From positions 5,684,001 through 5,748,000 of the forward strand of contig BSDZ01000004.1 in assembly GCA_030268105.1 (NCBI GenBank): 64,000 bases of DNA, written 5' to 3'. Position 1 is the first letter of the stretch, and each line of letters begins with the position of its first letter. Made by a program: the position numbers and the translations under genes. Below, in pieces: positions 26,520 through 38,761 of the stretch. The notes under the pieces were generated by a model. It did no database searches, was not told where the DNA came from, and was given only the letters and a program-made list of their open reading frames with translations. The DNA is from Volvox africanus (taxonomy: Eukaryota; Chlorophyta; Chlorophyceae; Chlamydomonadales; Volvocaceae).

Positions 26520-29500
26520 ATGGCAGCGCTTGGCGCCGCTGCCTTCCGCAGCGGCATCACAACCCTTCAAAGTACACGCGGATGGCTCTGCAGCTTGCTA
26601 GTAAGCAACGCAGATCCGCACGGATGGTTTGAAGGATTCAACATGTGCCGTAGACAGCACATCATGCCGGAACGTCAGTCATCCACCGTGGTACCGGAGG
26701 CCATCCTGCGGGAACTGCACGATATCAGTAAGCTGGGACTCCATACTTACCCAGTTTTTCTCAACCCCCAGCCCTCAATCCACCATAACCTTGCTGCCTT
26801 GGCTCTTCCTGCTGCATCCCGGCGGTGCCCATCACCCAGCTATTCTCCTCCCGTCTTCCTCTTCAAACCCTGAATCATTCCTTTCCCCGTCTCTAACTTT
26901 AAATCAAACTATGTTTCTTACTTTCTCCCTGTCCCTTGACCTTTAAACCTCGCCTCTACACACCAGACTCCTTCCTCGCCGCCGATTCTCGATTAGACGG
27001 TCGCCGCCGCAGCTCCCTCCAGCTCTCCGCCCAGTCGCTGCCCGCCCCTCTGCCGCCGCACGAAATTGAGTCCGGACTCCCCTCTTTGGTCGCTCACGTG
27101 CGGCCAAAGGAGGGTATGGCCCGCTGCGCTGTCAAGTGGCTGCGGCGGGCTGGGCGGGTACCGGGGCAGGTGCACTCGCTAATGGGCTCTCCGGGACCCG
27201 GCGGCAGGCGAGTGTGGGAGCTCAACCTGCACTTTGACGAAAACGACCTCGCGCGGTTGGTAAGCAAGTGATACCGGGACGAGGGAGGATGGAGTAGAAC
27301 AGGGCGAAAGGGATTTACAGAGAGCTTGCGGGGGTTTAGCACGCTGCTCGAAAGAGAGGGAGGGGGCAAGGGGAAGGGAGGGTGGAGGGCGGAGAGAAGA
27401 CGGATTTAGGGAGGGGAGGGGAAATAGGGGAGGGGGGCTGCTATGGGCCAGCCGTGGGAGCCCATAGGCGAGGAGGAGAAGCGGAGAGGAAGGCGCCGCT
27501 GAGAAGGAGGTGCGACAGAGGGAGGGGAAGGAGGAGCATCCGTATCGTGACAGCGAGGTGTAGGGGTAAGGGCCGTGGGGGCAGTCCTTCGTACAATGCC
27601 TGGCATTTCCTCAACATTATCATTAACACCCGGCCGCTTATGCCCCAGCTCCGTCTTGCCTCCTCAACTATGAAGAGGATGCTGCTTTTCTACTGCCCTT
27701 CCAGGTTCGGAGCTTTGGTCGTAACGGCTGTACAGCACGAGTGCTACAGCTGAAGCTAATACGGCCTCCGTCCGCCACGTCCACATCCCCCTCTATAACC
27801 CATGCGGGACCTGCCAGCAGCAACCCTAAACGTAATAGTGATAGCATTATTGGCAGTATTTGTAACAGCAGCCATAGCAGCAGTAGCAGTAGCAACGGTG
27901 CCGGTGCCGCAGATGACGAGGTGCTGGGTATGGTGCGAGTGAAGCCGGTTCGCGTGCACATGAACGCGGTGACGCAACGACTGGAGGGTATCGAGCTGCT
28001 GTACTGCCCCACGGACCGTGTCGTACTGGTAGACGTACCCATACGGCTGGCCAATGACGAAATGGCACCGGGCGTACGGAAGGGCGGCTGGATGAGCATG
28101 TTCAAGTAATGGGGGATAGCAGTGCTGGGACGGGTGGGGGTTCAGCAGCAACATGCAAGGACTGGAGATGCAACACAGATTGGAAAGGGGAAGGGGGGAG
28201 TCGGAAAAACCCTGAACCAGCTGGTGCTGATACTGGAAGAACGAGGACTAACCACCGTGAGGGGCCGAAGGGGGAAAGGGGGATTGGTAAGGGATTGGTC
28301 TGTTGGAAATCGGTCGGAAATCTGTCTCATGACTGGAGCTGGAGTCAGATGCGCCTGATTAGGGGCATTATCGAACTCATTTCAACCCGTTGTCACCCCC
28401 CAGCCCCCAAACCCACATGGAAACCGCGGCGCTGCGCCGCACCACCAACCTCTCTGTTACGGCGCAGGCGCACTGTAAGGTATAAGGCCCTCGGCAATGC
28501 CATCCCGCCGTTCATTGAACTCAACGTACGGCATATGGATCTAGATCAGAAGTTGTTGGTGCGGGACTTGCCTATTCCCCCGGGCACGAAGATATACGAG
28601 AAGGTGAATTACGCGGTGAATGTGTGTGTTTTGTCGTGTTCTGGGTCACGGATTTCAGGATGCCGGCTGGGTGACTTGTTGGAGCCTCTTGGTGCTGGTG
28701 GGTGGGAGTGGGATGTGGGTTGTGGGGTGGGGTGGGGTATATTGATGGGGTTGATTCAGGTGGGGTTTGGGGTTTGAAGATTTTGTCGAATCTTCATCAA
28801 ACCGCAACTTATCGGTCATGGTCCTTCTCAGGGCCTGCGGGGCTGGCCGCTCTGAGGCTTGCTAATAGACTCAACGGAGGGCTACCCTCCTGGACCCTTA
28901 GGCTTTAGGGTTTTTATGGTTTTACCCTAACCTCATTGACCCGCACTACCCACCGCCCTTGCCCGCCCGCACCGCGTGCATGGCCGCCATAGAACTTCAA
29001 CGCGCCTGTGGTTTGCTGTACGACCGATGTGGGCAAGGACTGAGATGGGCATTGAGCTAGAGTGAGCTGAGATCTGGGGGAGCCCAGTTCATCACCGCCA
29101 TCAGGTCCGCTTTGACGTACCTGGTCAGCAGCTGAACCTGGCAGGCAGGCAATCAGGCAGGCAGCAGACAGACAGACAGAGAGACAGACCATCCATATGA
29201 GAATGGGCAAGAGCCCGCTGGCGTGATCTGGGCGGGGGAGGGGGAGGGCTTGAGTTACGTGGTTGAGCGGCCACTTGCCTAAACAGGCTCTGATGGTAGC
29301 CCTTGCCCCTTCTCATACGTGGGAAGGGGGAAAACGACATACGACAAACACACGTCACGGCATGGTACGGCAGGCTGCTGTGACGGGTTAGGTTATTTGG
29401 GTTTTTTGACATTGAGACGAACCCTGGCCAGCGATAATGTAGGTCAACCAGATATAGCTCATCAGCGAATTGGGGCGGAACGAGTATAAATATCGGTCGT

Positions 29501-29720
29501 ACAGATATTGGTTGTCTCTAGATGGTGGAGACGAATGAAAGAAATATCGTGCTTGCAAATTTCAAAGCTCTGCGCAACGACCGAGAATGAGGATGTGTAT
29601 GAGAAGATGTTTTCGGAGCAGGACGACAGGCCCCAAGCCCAGGAGGTTATTGTCAGCCTCCCCTCCATCGCCCTTCCGCCCTCCAATTTTGATGGGAGCG
29701 CCTTACCCTTTTGGAAGTAG
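26520..29720 (+). CDS. bL25-family ribosomal protein, probably organellar
   Basis: A 5S-rRNA-binding large-subunit protein family (L25/CTC/TL5). Exons 26520-26727, 26967-27259, 27705-28105 and 28468-28603 join in phase. A phase-compatible last exon is 29568-29720, giving 396 aa. The N-terminus (MAALGAAAFRSG...) looks like a mitochondrial or plastid presequence. Family features are VAHVRPKEGMARCAVKWLRR...GRVPGQVH (bL25 N-domain start), VRVHMNAVTQRLEGIELLYC, VPIRLANDEMAPGVRKGGW and AIPPFIELNVRHMDLDQKLL...DLPIPPGTKI from the TL5/CTC C-domain. A Ser/Asn/Gly-rich insert separates the domains (about 27780-27920). The last exon has no recognisable family motif and is the least certain part. Confidence 0.75.
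28210..28262 (+). repeat. Short dispersed repeat, copy B
   Basis: In the intron 28106-28467 of the bL25 gene. Matches copy A at 23865-23917 with a few substitutions. Confidence 0.7.
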
Positions 29721-30503
29721 TAATTGAAAATAATAAGATCGTATCTCCCTCACGAGGAGGGTAAGGACCAGATAGGGAAGGTGTCTTATCCTGTCACCGG
29801 CTCTTCAAAACAGAAAGCTGCAGATTTTTTGATTTATTGCGTAAGCTGCACAAAGGACAGCATCACAGAAATGGGTGGAGAGATGCGGGGCTGTTATTTA
29901 AGGGGATTCGTAAAAAACACGGTTCCTCATTCAAAACGAGGCGGATTCATGGGAAACAAAGGCGCACAGAGGTGCAGAAGGGGTGTACGGCATCTAATTG
30001 ACAAGGCGTCGCATGGCGGCAGCACGTGCCACAATGTGGCTTAATACGCGGCGAGCACTTTCACCGGCTGCCTGAAAGCTTTTTTGATACATGAATATGG
30101 GGTTATTCAAGAAGGTTCCAGCCCAGCCAGGCAGTGAGGATGTTTTATCCATGATGCTCTAAAGCCCACCTTCCGTAAACGGCCACTATAACTGATGCAA
30201 CCTTCATAACAACGATGCTAACGACTTAATGTATTAAGCTATTCATTCTTGACGAATTGTGAGCTATGAAAAACTGAGGACACAAAATTAGTTCTCACCA
30301 GAGGCTGAAAGATCTGGGGCCAAGATTTTGGGGCCATCGAGGACAAGTGCAAGTGGAGCTTACCTTGAAGCTTGCCTTCTTTTTCCGACAGAAGTGTAAA
30401 CTTAGTTACGCTCATGCAGCTTTACCTTAATTGTCTATCTCCGTCCCAGGACACCTGTAAATAATTAGTGAGCCATCTGGCTTATTTCGGCACATCCTTC
30501 AAG
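29721..30503. other. Intergenic, upstream of GPN2
   Basis: About 780 bases with no supportable exon. It should contain the GPN2 promoter and leader and the 3' UTR of the bL25 gene. Confidence 0.5.
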
Positions 30504-33500
30504 ATGCCCTTCGGTCAGGTTGTGATCGGTCCACCCGGCAGCGGCAAGACAACGTACTGTCGGGCTATGCAGCAGTTCATGCAGGCAACTGGTCGAAAAG
30601 TGGCCATCGTCAATCTGGACCCGGCCAATGACATGCTGCCGTACGAGGCCGCTGTGGACATCGCAGACGTCGTCTGTCTTGAGGAGGTTATGGCAGAACT
30701 ACAACTTGGGCCGAACGGAGGTATGCGCGGTGTGGCAACCGCACTGTCCACAAATATTGCCAAGCACGGAGTTAGCAGCAAGAGGTTCCCTGGCCCGCTA
30801 CGTCTGCCCGCAATCGGCCTATGGTCCGGAGCTTTGCCTCAGTTCCCCCCAACCCCTCTTACCTGCTTCCCCTGATTCCAAGGCCTGCTGTACTGCATGG
30901 AGTACCTAGCTAAGAACCTGGACTGGCTGCATGAGAAGCTGTCACCGCTAAAAAAGGGTGCGTGTGTGTATTTGTGTGTGCGCGAACAAATTGAGACGAG
31001 GGGGACGAGGGTTGCTAAAGTGCTGAGTGCTAATGATAGCACTGTTATCGGAGTGTCATCTCCACCAGGCAGGAGCCAGGGATATCTCTGCCCGCCCTCA
31101 CCACCCTCACCACCCTCACCACCCTCGCCACCCTCGCCACCCTCGCCACCCTCACCACCCTCACCACCCTCACCACCCTTGCCACCCTCACCACCCTCAC
31201 CACCCTCACCACCCTCACCACCCTCACCACCCTCACCACCCTTGCCACCCTCGCCACCCTCACCACCCTCACCACTCTCACCACCCTCACCACCCTCACC
31301 ACCCTCACCACCCTCACCACCCTCACCACCCTTGCCACCCTCACCACCCTCACCACTCTCACCACCCTCACCACCCTCGCCATCTTTCCACAGACCCACA
31401 GCCCACTGATGGACGTCATCGGGGTATAACAACTGGCCAAAATTTGGCATATCCGGTTTCATTTTTCATTTTTCATTTTATTTCGTTAGTTATAATTTTT
31501 TAAACCGTATCATTCGTTCGATGTCTGGATATATATTTTAATGCATATTCTTGTCCCCATTCCCGCCCGGGGCCTTGCAGAGGACCACTACTTCTTGTTC
31601 GACTTTCCCGGCCAGGTGGAGCTGTTCGCCGGTTCGGGATGCGGTTCCGTACGTGCTGTACTGGACGAGCTGACAGGATCACGACACCACTACCGACTGG
31701 TGGCCGTACAGCTGGTCGACGCGCACTTGTGCACGGATCCCTCCAAGTGGGTCGGGGGTAGGGCGGCAGGGAGGGCGTTGATTTCCGGCTTGGCTACACG
31801 TTTCATTTTAATAAACATATTTTGGCCGCCAGGGGGCCTTCCCCTGAACTTCTACAACATTAATTGCTATTATTTTATTATTATTTTATTATTATTCTAT
31901 TATTAATTATTTTATTGTTTCATTAATAACTTTAGATTGATTTTTACCTTGGTTTACTTGTTGAATGGATCCCACAGAAATCCTCAGCTCGTCACCCCGC
32001 GTCTCTACGTAAGGCCCATGGACGCCTCTCCGTCCTTTCACTCTGCTACCCCCTCCTCCTTCCTCCCTTCGGGTACCCAGGTACATATCCGCGCTGCTGC
32101 TGTCGCTCAATACGATGTTGAATCTGGAACTACCTCATGTTAATGTGCTCTCCAAGATGGATCTTGTACGGCAGTACGGCAAACTAGGTAGGCACTTAGC
32201 CACAAACACACATCCAACGATTTATGTACGTTGTGGTTTTTAATTATTTGTGTGTTTGTGTGTGCATAGGCTTGCCGCACCACACTTTAGGCCCCTTCCT
32301 CACCCATTTCGGAACGAATGCACATCACTCCTTTCGCAGCCGTGCTACTAGCGCGTTTGTTCGTTGTTCGTTTGTTCCTTGTTGAACCGTACACTTGTCA
32401 GGCGGTACACTCCGCCCTTGGCGGGTATATTTCCGGCTTCAGGCGGTCCGTGTCCAATCTTCATTGCCGCCCCCTCCCCCTTCCCCTCTCCCCCTTTTTC
32501 CCTTTCTCCTTCCCCTTCTCCCCCGGTAGACTTCAATTTGGACTTCTACACGCAGGTCCAGGATCTTGGTTTCCTTGTGCACGCGATGGGGGGAAAGCCC
32601 TTCTCGCAGAAGTTCAGGTGAACCTATGTTTTTGCAAGTGTACATGCACCACAGAGAGAGAGCATATGTGTCTGTGTGTATGTGCGTGTAAATGTTTGTG
32701 TATTTGTTGCCCACACCCCACAACGACCCCACACCCCAATACCTGGGAAACCGCAAAGGAGGCTCTCCTCGTACTGATTGGGGATGGAGGGGGTTAGGAC
32801 GCGGAGGGCGAGTGGGGGGGGGTGCGTAGATAATGGACGACGAACAGCTAGCGAAGCCACCTGTGTGATTAAATCATCTGGGTCGATAAGACGGATGAAG
32901 CTGCTTTTTCCAAGTCTAGTGCTATCTGGAATCATTAACAGCATGAACAGTTGAACCAGGGCTCGTAGAAACCGAACAGGACGTTAATCCCGTATACAGG
33001 CCACACCCCTTCTCTGATGCTGCTTAGGGAGGACCCCACGCTCCAGTACTTTCCCGCGCAGGAAGCTGAGCCAGGGGTTATGTGATGTGGTGGAGGAGTA
33101 CGGCCTGGTGTCGTTCATGCCACTTACAGTACAGGTATGAATAGAGCACGGATGGACGGACAGGTGGATGGATGGATTATGGCCAAGCGTAAAATGTCGT
33201 TTGCTTTGGTACGGTTGATGCCCTCATGGGCCTTACCTTCCTTTGGCGTACCTTTGGCCTCCTCTGGCGCTTCCCGGGCTCCGGTTCTGTCCCTTTATGA
33301 TCAAGCATCTTGAGGGGTTATTGCGTTTCCTGGATGCTGAAAAAATATTTTCTCAAAATGTTCTGCTGCCTTTTTATATTCACCTTTTTTAGTAACCTTA
33401 GGCGATACGTGTACTTGGAATATTGACCTTATACCTTATCTCGTCCAAACCCACGCTTGCCCTTCCCCTCCCTTCCCTTCTCCTCGTGTTGCTCTGATGT

Positions 33501-33828
33501 TCGGTTTCCTATTCAAACCGAATCCACCCCGCATTTGCAGGATAAGAACAGCATGAGGCAGTTGATGGTTGCAACCGACAAAGCCAACGGTTACTGCTTC
33601 GCCACGCTGAGGGGTCACACGCCCTACCCGCCAGAGATGCTGTACGGCAACGCCGGCGCGGGAATGTCTGATCGAGACATCTGGTTGGGCATGCAGGAGA
33701 AGTTCGTGGATGGGGAGGTGGTGGAGGCCACAGGGTTACCCCCGGGGGTTTCGGAGCCGCCCGCGCCGCTGCCGGCGCCACTGTTGGCGGCGGCAGCTGA
33801 GACAGCGGGGAGAGAGCCCCTGCCATAA
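30504..33828 (+). CDS. GPN2: GPN-loop GTPase 2
   Basis: A cytosolic GTPase of the GPN family, which assists assembly and nuclear import of RNA polymerase II and III. Seven exons (30504-30720, 30883-30957, 31581-31746, 32081-32187, 32530-32617, 33062-33134, 33541-33828) join in phase to 337 aa. The start [19 protein letters not shown] contains the P-loop. The GPN-loop (GPNGG), [10 protein letters not shown] (switch/Walker B), NVLSKMDLV (NKxD-like specificity motif), DKANGYCF and the C-terminal region all match the family. An Ala/Pro-rich tail follows YGN. Intron 2 holds a long minisatellite. Exons 5-7 are duplicated at 61896-63204. A retrotransposon sits 342 bases beyond the stop. Confidence 0.95.
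31090..31380. repeat. 9-bp minisatellite (CACCACCCT)n in GPN2 intron 2
   Basis: About 30 tandem units of CACCACCCT with CGCCACCCT and CTTGCCACC variants. It produces long Pro/Ser, His/Pro and Val/Arg open frames that are not genes. Confidence 0.95.
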
Positions 33829-34165
33829 GTGGCACAGGGGCTGGTAGAGGAGGTAGAGGTAGAGGGGGTAGTGACGATGGCTGCGGGGTAGAGGTTGTGA
33901 CGCAGCGTAGACTGAGGTATGTGTGTGCGTGTGTTTACAGACTTTTTTCTTTCCTTTGTATGTTCTGCCGGGATGAAGTGGAAAAGAGTCTCCGCTGGGG
34001 ACTGCAGATCGTGCGTTATGAGGCTGATTTTCAAGTGAGAACAGCGGGAGAGGAGGTGGCTTAAGCAGGCTATAGAAACGGAAAGCTACGTGCTAGGGGT
34101 CTGTGTATCAATGTGTGTGTATTTCTGGGAGGGAGGGAAGGGGCGGGGAGGAGGAGCTACTCCAG

Positions 34166-34170
34166 GGTTG
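34166..34170. repeat. Target-site duplication of retrotransposon 1 (left)
   Basis: GGTTG directly before the LTR; repeated at 41342-41346. The unoccupied equivalent is at 63542-63546. Confidence 0.95.
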
Positions 34171-34606
34171 TGTTGTATATGGTACCCACGAAGGGTGGTA
34201 TCAAAAGATACCGGTTGTTGTGCCAGAGCCCGATTAAGTAGAGCCGCCGACTAGGTCGTACTTGAGAGACCATAAGGCCTCGAACCGGGCGTGACCTTCA
34301 GAAGTCACCACTACAACCGGAGATTCAGTGAACCAGGAACCAGATGTTCCACCATTTACCATTCAGGCGGTAAATGGCCCATTCCATACAGGTTATGGAG
34401 TAACCGACAGGTTCGGATGTTTCAGGAAATCGGTTAGTATTGGTCGTCGACAGCCGAGACCAAATCCACAAATCCAAATCCACAAATCAAATGCTAGATG
34501 GGAACATGAAACAGTTAATCTGATAATTAAATATATTATATCATAAAATAATAAACAGATAATTATTATACTTAATGAATTACCAAAATGCATTAAGGAT
34601 ACAACA
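34171..34606 (-). repeat. 3' LTR of retrotransposon 1
   Basis: 436 bp. Differs from the other LTR by a 14-bp tandem duplication (AAATCCACA-type, near 34470) and a few substitutions, indicating modest age. Confidence 0.95.
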
Positions 34607-34620
34607 ATTGTTCCCCCTCT
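34607..34620 (-). promoter_or_regulatory. Polypurine tract of retrotransposon 1
   Basis: Read on the minus strand as AGAGGGGGAACAAT directly before the 3' LTR, the expected place for plus-strand DNA priming. Confidence 0.8.
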
Positions 34621-34731
34621 AGATGCAGCGTCCCGATGCATGAAACGAGAGCAGACAGGTTGAGGTAGGACAGCGTCAGAGAGGTCCGTCCTTAGACTGT
34701 GCCCGCAGCCTAGCTTCATCAAGCAGGGGTT

Positions 34732-36264
34732 TCATGTCAGGGGTGAAGTTACGTGCCGGTTCCCAGCTATTGTGCTCAGACGAATACCCAGACCACTTAA
34801 CCAGGTACTCATGTACGTTACGCTTACGCCTGCCCGTGTTGGCAAGGGCAGGCCCTTGCCAACACGTCGTGCACGGTAATCCAGGATACGTTCGACAGCA
34901 TACAGGGTCTGCTTACCCGATAACCAGGTGGAGGGATTAGCTTCCGTAACAGGAGGGATGCTATCGTTAGTCTCAGGCAGAGTACCCCGATATGGACGTA
35001 CGAGAGATACATGAAATGTGGGATGAATGCGTAGGTCAGATGGGAGTTGTAACTCTACAGCCACCGACCCTACCATGCGTACGACAGGATAAGGCCCCAC
35101 AAAGCGCGGTAATAACTTGCGAGACCCATCAGCCAGGGAACGAAGGTTCTTCGTGCTCAACATAACCAGCTGGCCCTTAGTGAACGTGACGTCCTTTTTG
35201 GACTTGTTATAATAGTCCATAGCCCGTTGCTGTGCAGCTTCCAGGCAAGCTTTAGCGTCAGTTAGACAGGACACGAAACACTTAGCAAACGTTTTTGCAG
35301 CTGGAACATTTACTTCCAACTCCCACCAAACAGGCAAAGCAGGGTTAAAACCGTAATTCAGGAAAAACGGACTATTACCAACGGACCGGTTAGTAGCATT
35401 ATTAATGGCAAACTCAGCAGCGGTTAGGTAGATATCCCATGCAGTAGGGGTGCGTCCTGCAAAGTTACGGAGCATATCACCCAGGACACGGTTAACACGC
35501 TCTGTTTGCCCAACAGATTGGGGGTGGTAGGCGGTGGACAGGTTCACCCGCATTCCTACCAGAGTCCCCAGGGCGCCCCAAAACTTACTTGCAAATTGAG
35601 TGCCGCGGTCAGATACCACGGACTTGGGGACCCCATGCAAACGTACCACATTGTCGAAAAATAGACGGGCCGTTTGCTCAGCTGTGCAGGATGATGTCGT
35701 GGGGGCCAGGTGGACCATCTTGGTGAAACGGTCGACCAGGACCAGCACGGCATCGTATCCTCCCTCAGTTTTGGGCAGCGCAACAATAAAGTCCATAGAA
35801 ACGCTTTCCCACGGAGCGTCAGGAATAGGAAGAGGTTGGAGATGCCCATGTGCTTTACCAGACTGGGCCTTATTGCGCTGGCACAGGTCGCAACAGAGGA
35901 CATAATTTTCGGTGTCCTTAGCCATGCGGGGCCACCAGAATTGACGCCGCAAAAGCTCTAGTAACCGCGTGCAGCCAGGATGCCCAGCAAGAGGGCCGTC
36001 ATGAAAACGTGAGAGAAGTTCACGACGTAATGAATCGTCGTTAGGTACGACAATCTGACGGTGGGATCCTTCCGATCGGATCCATAAGCCATGCTCCTGT
36101 ACCAAGTGCCCCGTGTTGTTGTGAATTGTGAACCATGGGTCGGCTGCATAAGCCTGTTTCAAGCGCTTGGTAAAATCGGAGGGCACGAAGTTAGGTTTTG
36201 CCTGAGACCTACTCCGTGTGCTTACCGCCAGAATGGCTGCATGCAGTGAGGGGTGCCTACTGAG
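34732..36264 (-). pseudogene. Integrase and broken chromodomain of retrotransposon 1
   Basis: The frame resumes after a small deletion at about 36265, with an ATG at 36186. It shows the HHCC zinc-binding region (HDGPLAGHPGCTRLLEL...LCCDLCQRNKA), the catalytic core (MDFIVALPKTEGGYD, VSDRGTQFASKFW, and the DDE glutamate near AFHPQ-like YHPQSVGQTERVNR), and the GPY/F-type region (GPYPVVRMVG). A near-perfect inverted repeat at about 34835-34866 (GTGTTGGCAAGGGC and its complement) shifts the frame. The chromodomain (HEYLVKWSGY...NSWEP) is therefore present only in another frame. Confidence 0.85.
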
Positions 36265-36268
36265 AGCA

Positions 36269-38761
36269 TCAGCTACTCAGGTACTCCCAATCAAAGTTAA
36301 ACCGTGCCAGGTATTCCATCCAGCGGGCCTGGCGTCGGTTAAGGGAGGGCACACCTTGCAGAAACGTAAGGGGTTTGTGATCAGTCTTGAGGGCAAAAGG
36401 CCGGCCCTCAAGGTAACATCGCCATTCCTTCAAGGCATGTAGGACCGCCAGAAATTCCTGTTCCTCAGTGGTATAACGGGTTTCAGCCCCCAAAAACTTC
36501 TTACTCGTGTATGCAATGGGGCGTCCCTGCTGCAACAGAACTGCCCCCGTCCCATGTATAGATGCATCAGTTGTGACCTCTACATGGAACGGCAATGAGT
36601 AGTCAGGGAAGTGCAGGATAATATCATCAGAGATAGCACGCTTCAAAGCATCAAAAGCTTCTTGGCATGCGGGGGTCCAGGCCTCAGGTGAAGAGAAGGC
36701 TCCCTTACATGTGAGGTTTGTTAGTGGTGCAGCAATGACTGAGTAGCGCTCTATGAACTTACGAAAGTAGTTGGTCAGGCCCAAAAACTTACACAGTTCC
36801 TGAAGGTTGGAGGGCACTGGCCAATCCCGAACAACAGCAATTTTCCGGGGGTCCATCCGTATGCCACCCTGAGACACTATATGCCCCAGATACTCCACCT
36901 GTGGTTGTGCCCAGTGGCACTTAGAACGCTTAGCATACAGCTGCTCACGCCGCAGAACCTCAAAGACCAGGCGGAGGTGTTGTATGTGCTCCTCACGAGT
37001 CTTTGAAAACACCAGGATATCGTCCAGATAACAGATGACGAATTTGTCGATGTATGGCCTGAAGATGCGGTCCATGACGGCTTGGAACGTTGCAGGGGCG
37101 TTCGTCAGTCCGAAACTAAGGACGGTATATTCAAAGTGGCCAAACGGCGTACGGAAAGCCGTTTTAGGGATGTCAGATTCTGCTATACGAATCTGATTAT
37201 ACTCCTGCTGGAGGTCAATAGAGCTAAAGAATGCAGAATCTTTTAGCTTATCCAGCAGATCATCGACACGTGGGAGGGGGTAACGGTTCTTAACCGTTGC
37301 GGCATTTAACCCCCTATAGTCAATGCACATTCTCAGAGTCCCATCCTTCTTTCCCACAAACAGAATAGGGGCGGAGTATGGGGATGTGCTTGGCCGTATC
37401 ATACCTTTTTTCAGCAGCTCAGTAACCTGTCGTTTGACCTCGTCCAGCTCCAAGGGGCTTAGCCGATACATGGGGCGGGAAACGGGTACTGCACCAGGCA
37501 CCAAAGGTATGGTGTGATTCACAGGCCGCATTGGAGGCTTACCAGGGACCTCCTGGAATATATCTGCATATTCCTGTAACAGGGCCTCAAACTCAGGGTC
37601 AGTGGCATCAGCTGGGATAGAAGTTGCATTCAGGTGCAACTTGGGCCGTACTAGTAAAGCATGGGCCCCCTTGCGAATCATGCGAACTGCTGCTTTTCTG
37701 CCAACAACTTCAGGTTCAGTGTGCTGACAGATAGCAGTGGTTGCATAATTAAAGCAAGGCGCAGGTGTCATCTGATCTGGTGGCTGTCCGGCAGTAGTAA
37801 AGGGTACCTTGCAGACTAGATTCCCCTTGCGCAGGCGCAAAGATTTAGACTCATAGTCAAGGACAGCCCCATACTGTGCTAGCATGGAAGAACCCAAGAT
37901 ATACGTGGCAGCGTCAGTTAGCTCAGGCAACACGTATGGGCGGACATTTAACCTTAAAGGACCTGCAGATAGACGAAGATTAACCTGCCCCAAGATAGCC
38001 TGCTTACCCCCATCAGCAAGGGTAACTTCTGACCAGGAGCATGGGCTAGGTTTCAGGCCAAGCTGCGTAACCACTGATGCCGAAATGAAATCATCACTGG
38101 CTCCAGAGTCGGCTAGGGCGGTGAACGTACGACCTGCCGTACTTACGGTGATCAGAGGTACGCCAGCACCTATCAGGGCAGCAGCTTTAGGCAAGCAGAG
38201 AACTGAAATACAGGGTTCAGTCTCAGGCAAGCCCTCCTGAACCGGTTTAGGAGCAGCAAACCAGACGTCAACAGAGTATGGGCTTCCAGGGAGCTGAACG
38301 ACCTCACCTGCCATATCAAGGCTATGGAAAAGAGCCGTCCCTGGATTAAACCTTAAGACCCGTTGCATTCCCGACAGAAAAGAAGGGTTGCGTCGGGACA
38401 CACACTCAGGCAGCAAGATGCATGCTGAGGTATCAGGGTGTTGACGTTTGCATGCCCTAAAGTGAGCTAATTGCTTCTGTAGCTCGCAGAGTGAAGAGGG
38501 AGTGAACAAGATAGTGAACAAGATATGCCCACCCAAGTTAGCGGAGGATAGGGGGTGACCTTGAGGCTCAAACAGATTACAAAAGCCATCAAAGCCGGCA
38601 CGGACAGTTCGTGCATCAAAAGACAAACGTCTCCCTATCACCTGCTCCACTTGGTTTAAAACAGAGGGCAAAAGAGCCCGTACTGCACGGCACTTTGCTA
38701 CCATCTGGCCCACAGCAAAGACCCCAGGTGGTGATCCCTCTATACAAGCCTGGGCAAGTTC
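36269..38761 (-). pseudogene. Protease-reverse transcriptase-RNaseH part of pol, retrotransposon 1
   Basis: The frame opens directly after the gag TAG at 38764-38762, with no shift. It contains an aspartic protease (ALADSGASDDFISAS), a reverse transcriptase ([31 protein letters not shown], catalytic YLDDILVFS), the [12 protein letters not shown] connection and an RNaseH start (TTDASIHGTGAVLLQQG, TDHKPLTFLQ). The frame ends early at WEYLSS. Compared with the second element, about 14 bases are missing just before the ADALSRHPS block, so pol is interrupted. Confidence 0.9.

Noticed and set aside
31000..31460. Long Pro/Ser, His/Pro and Gly/Glu open frames
   Set aside because: All are translations of the 9-bp minisatellite inside a GPN2 intron.
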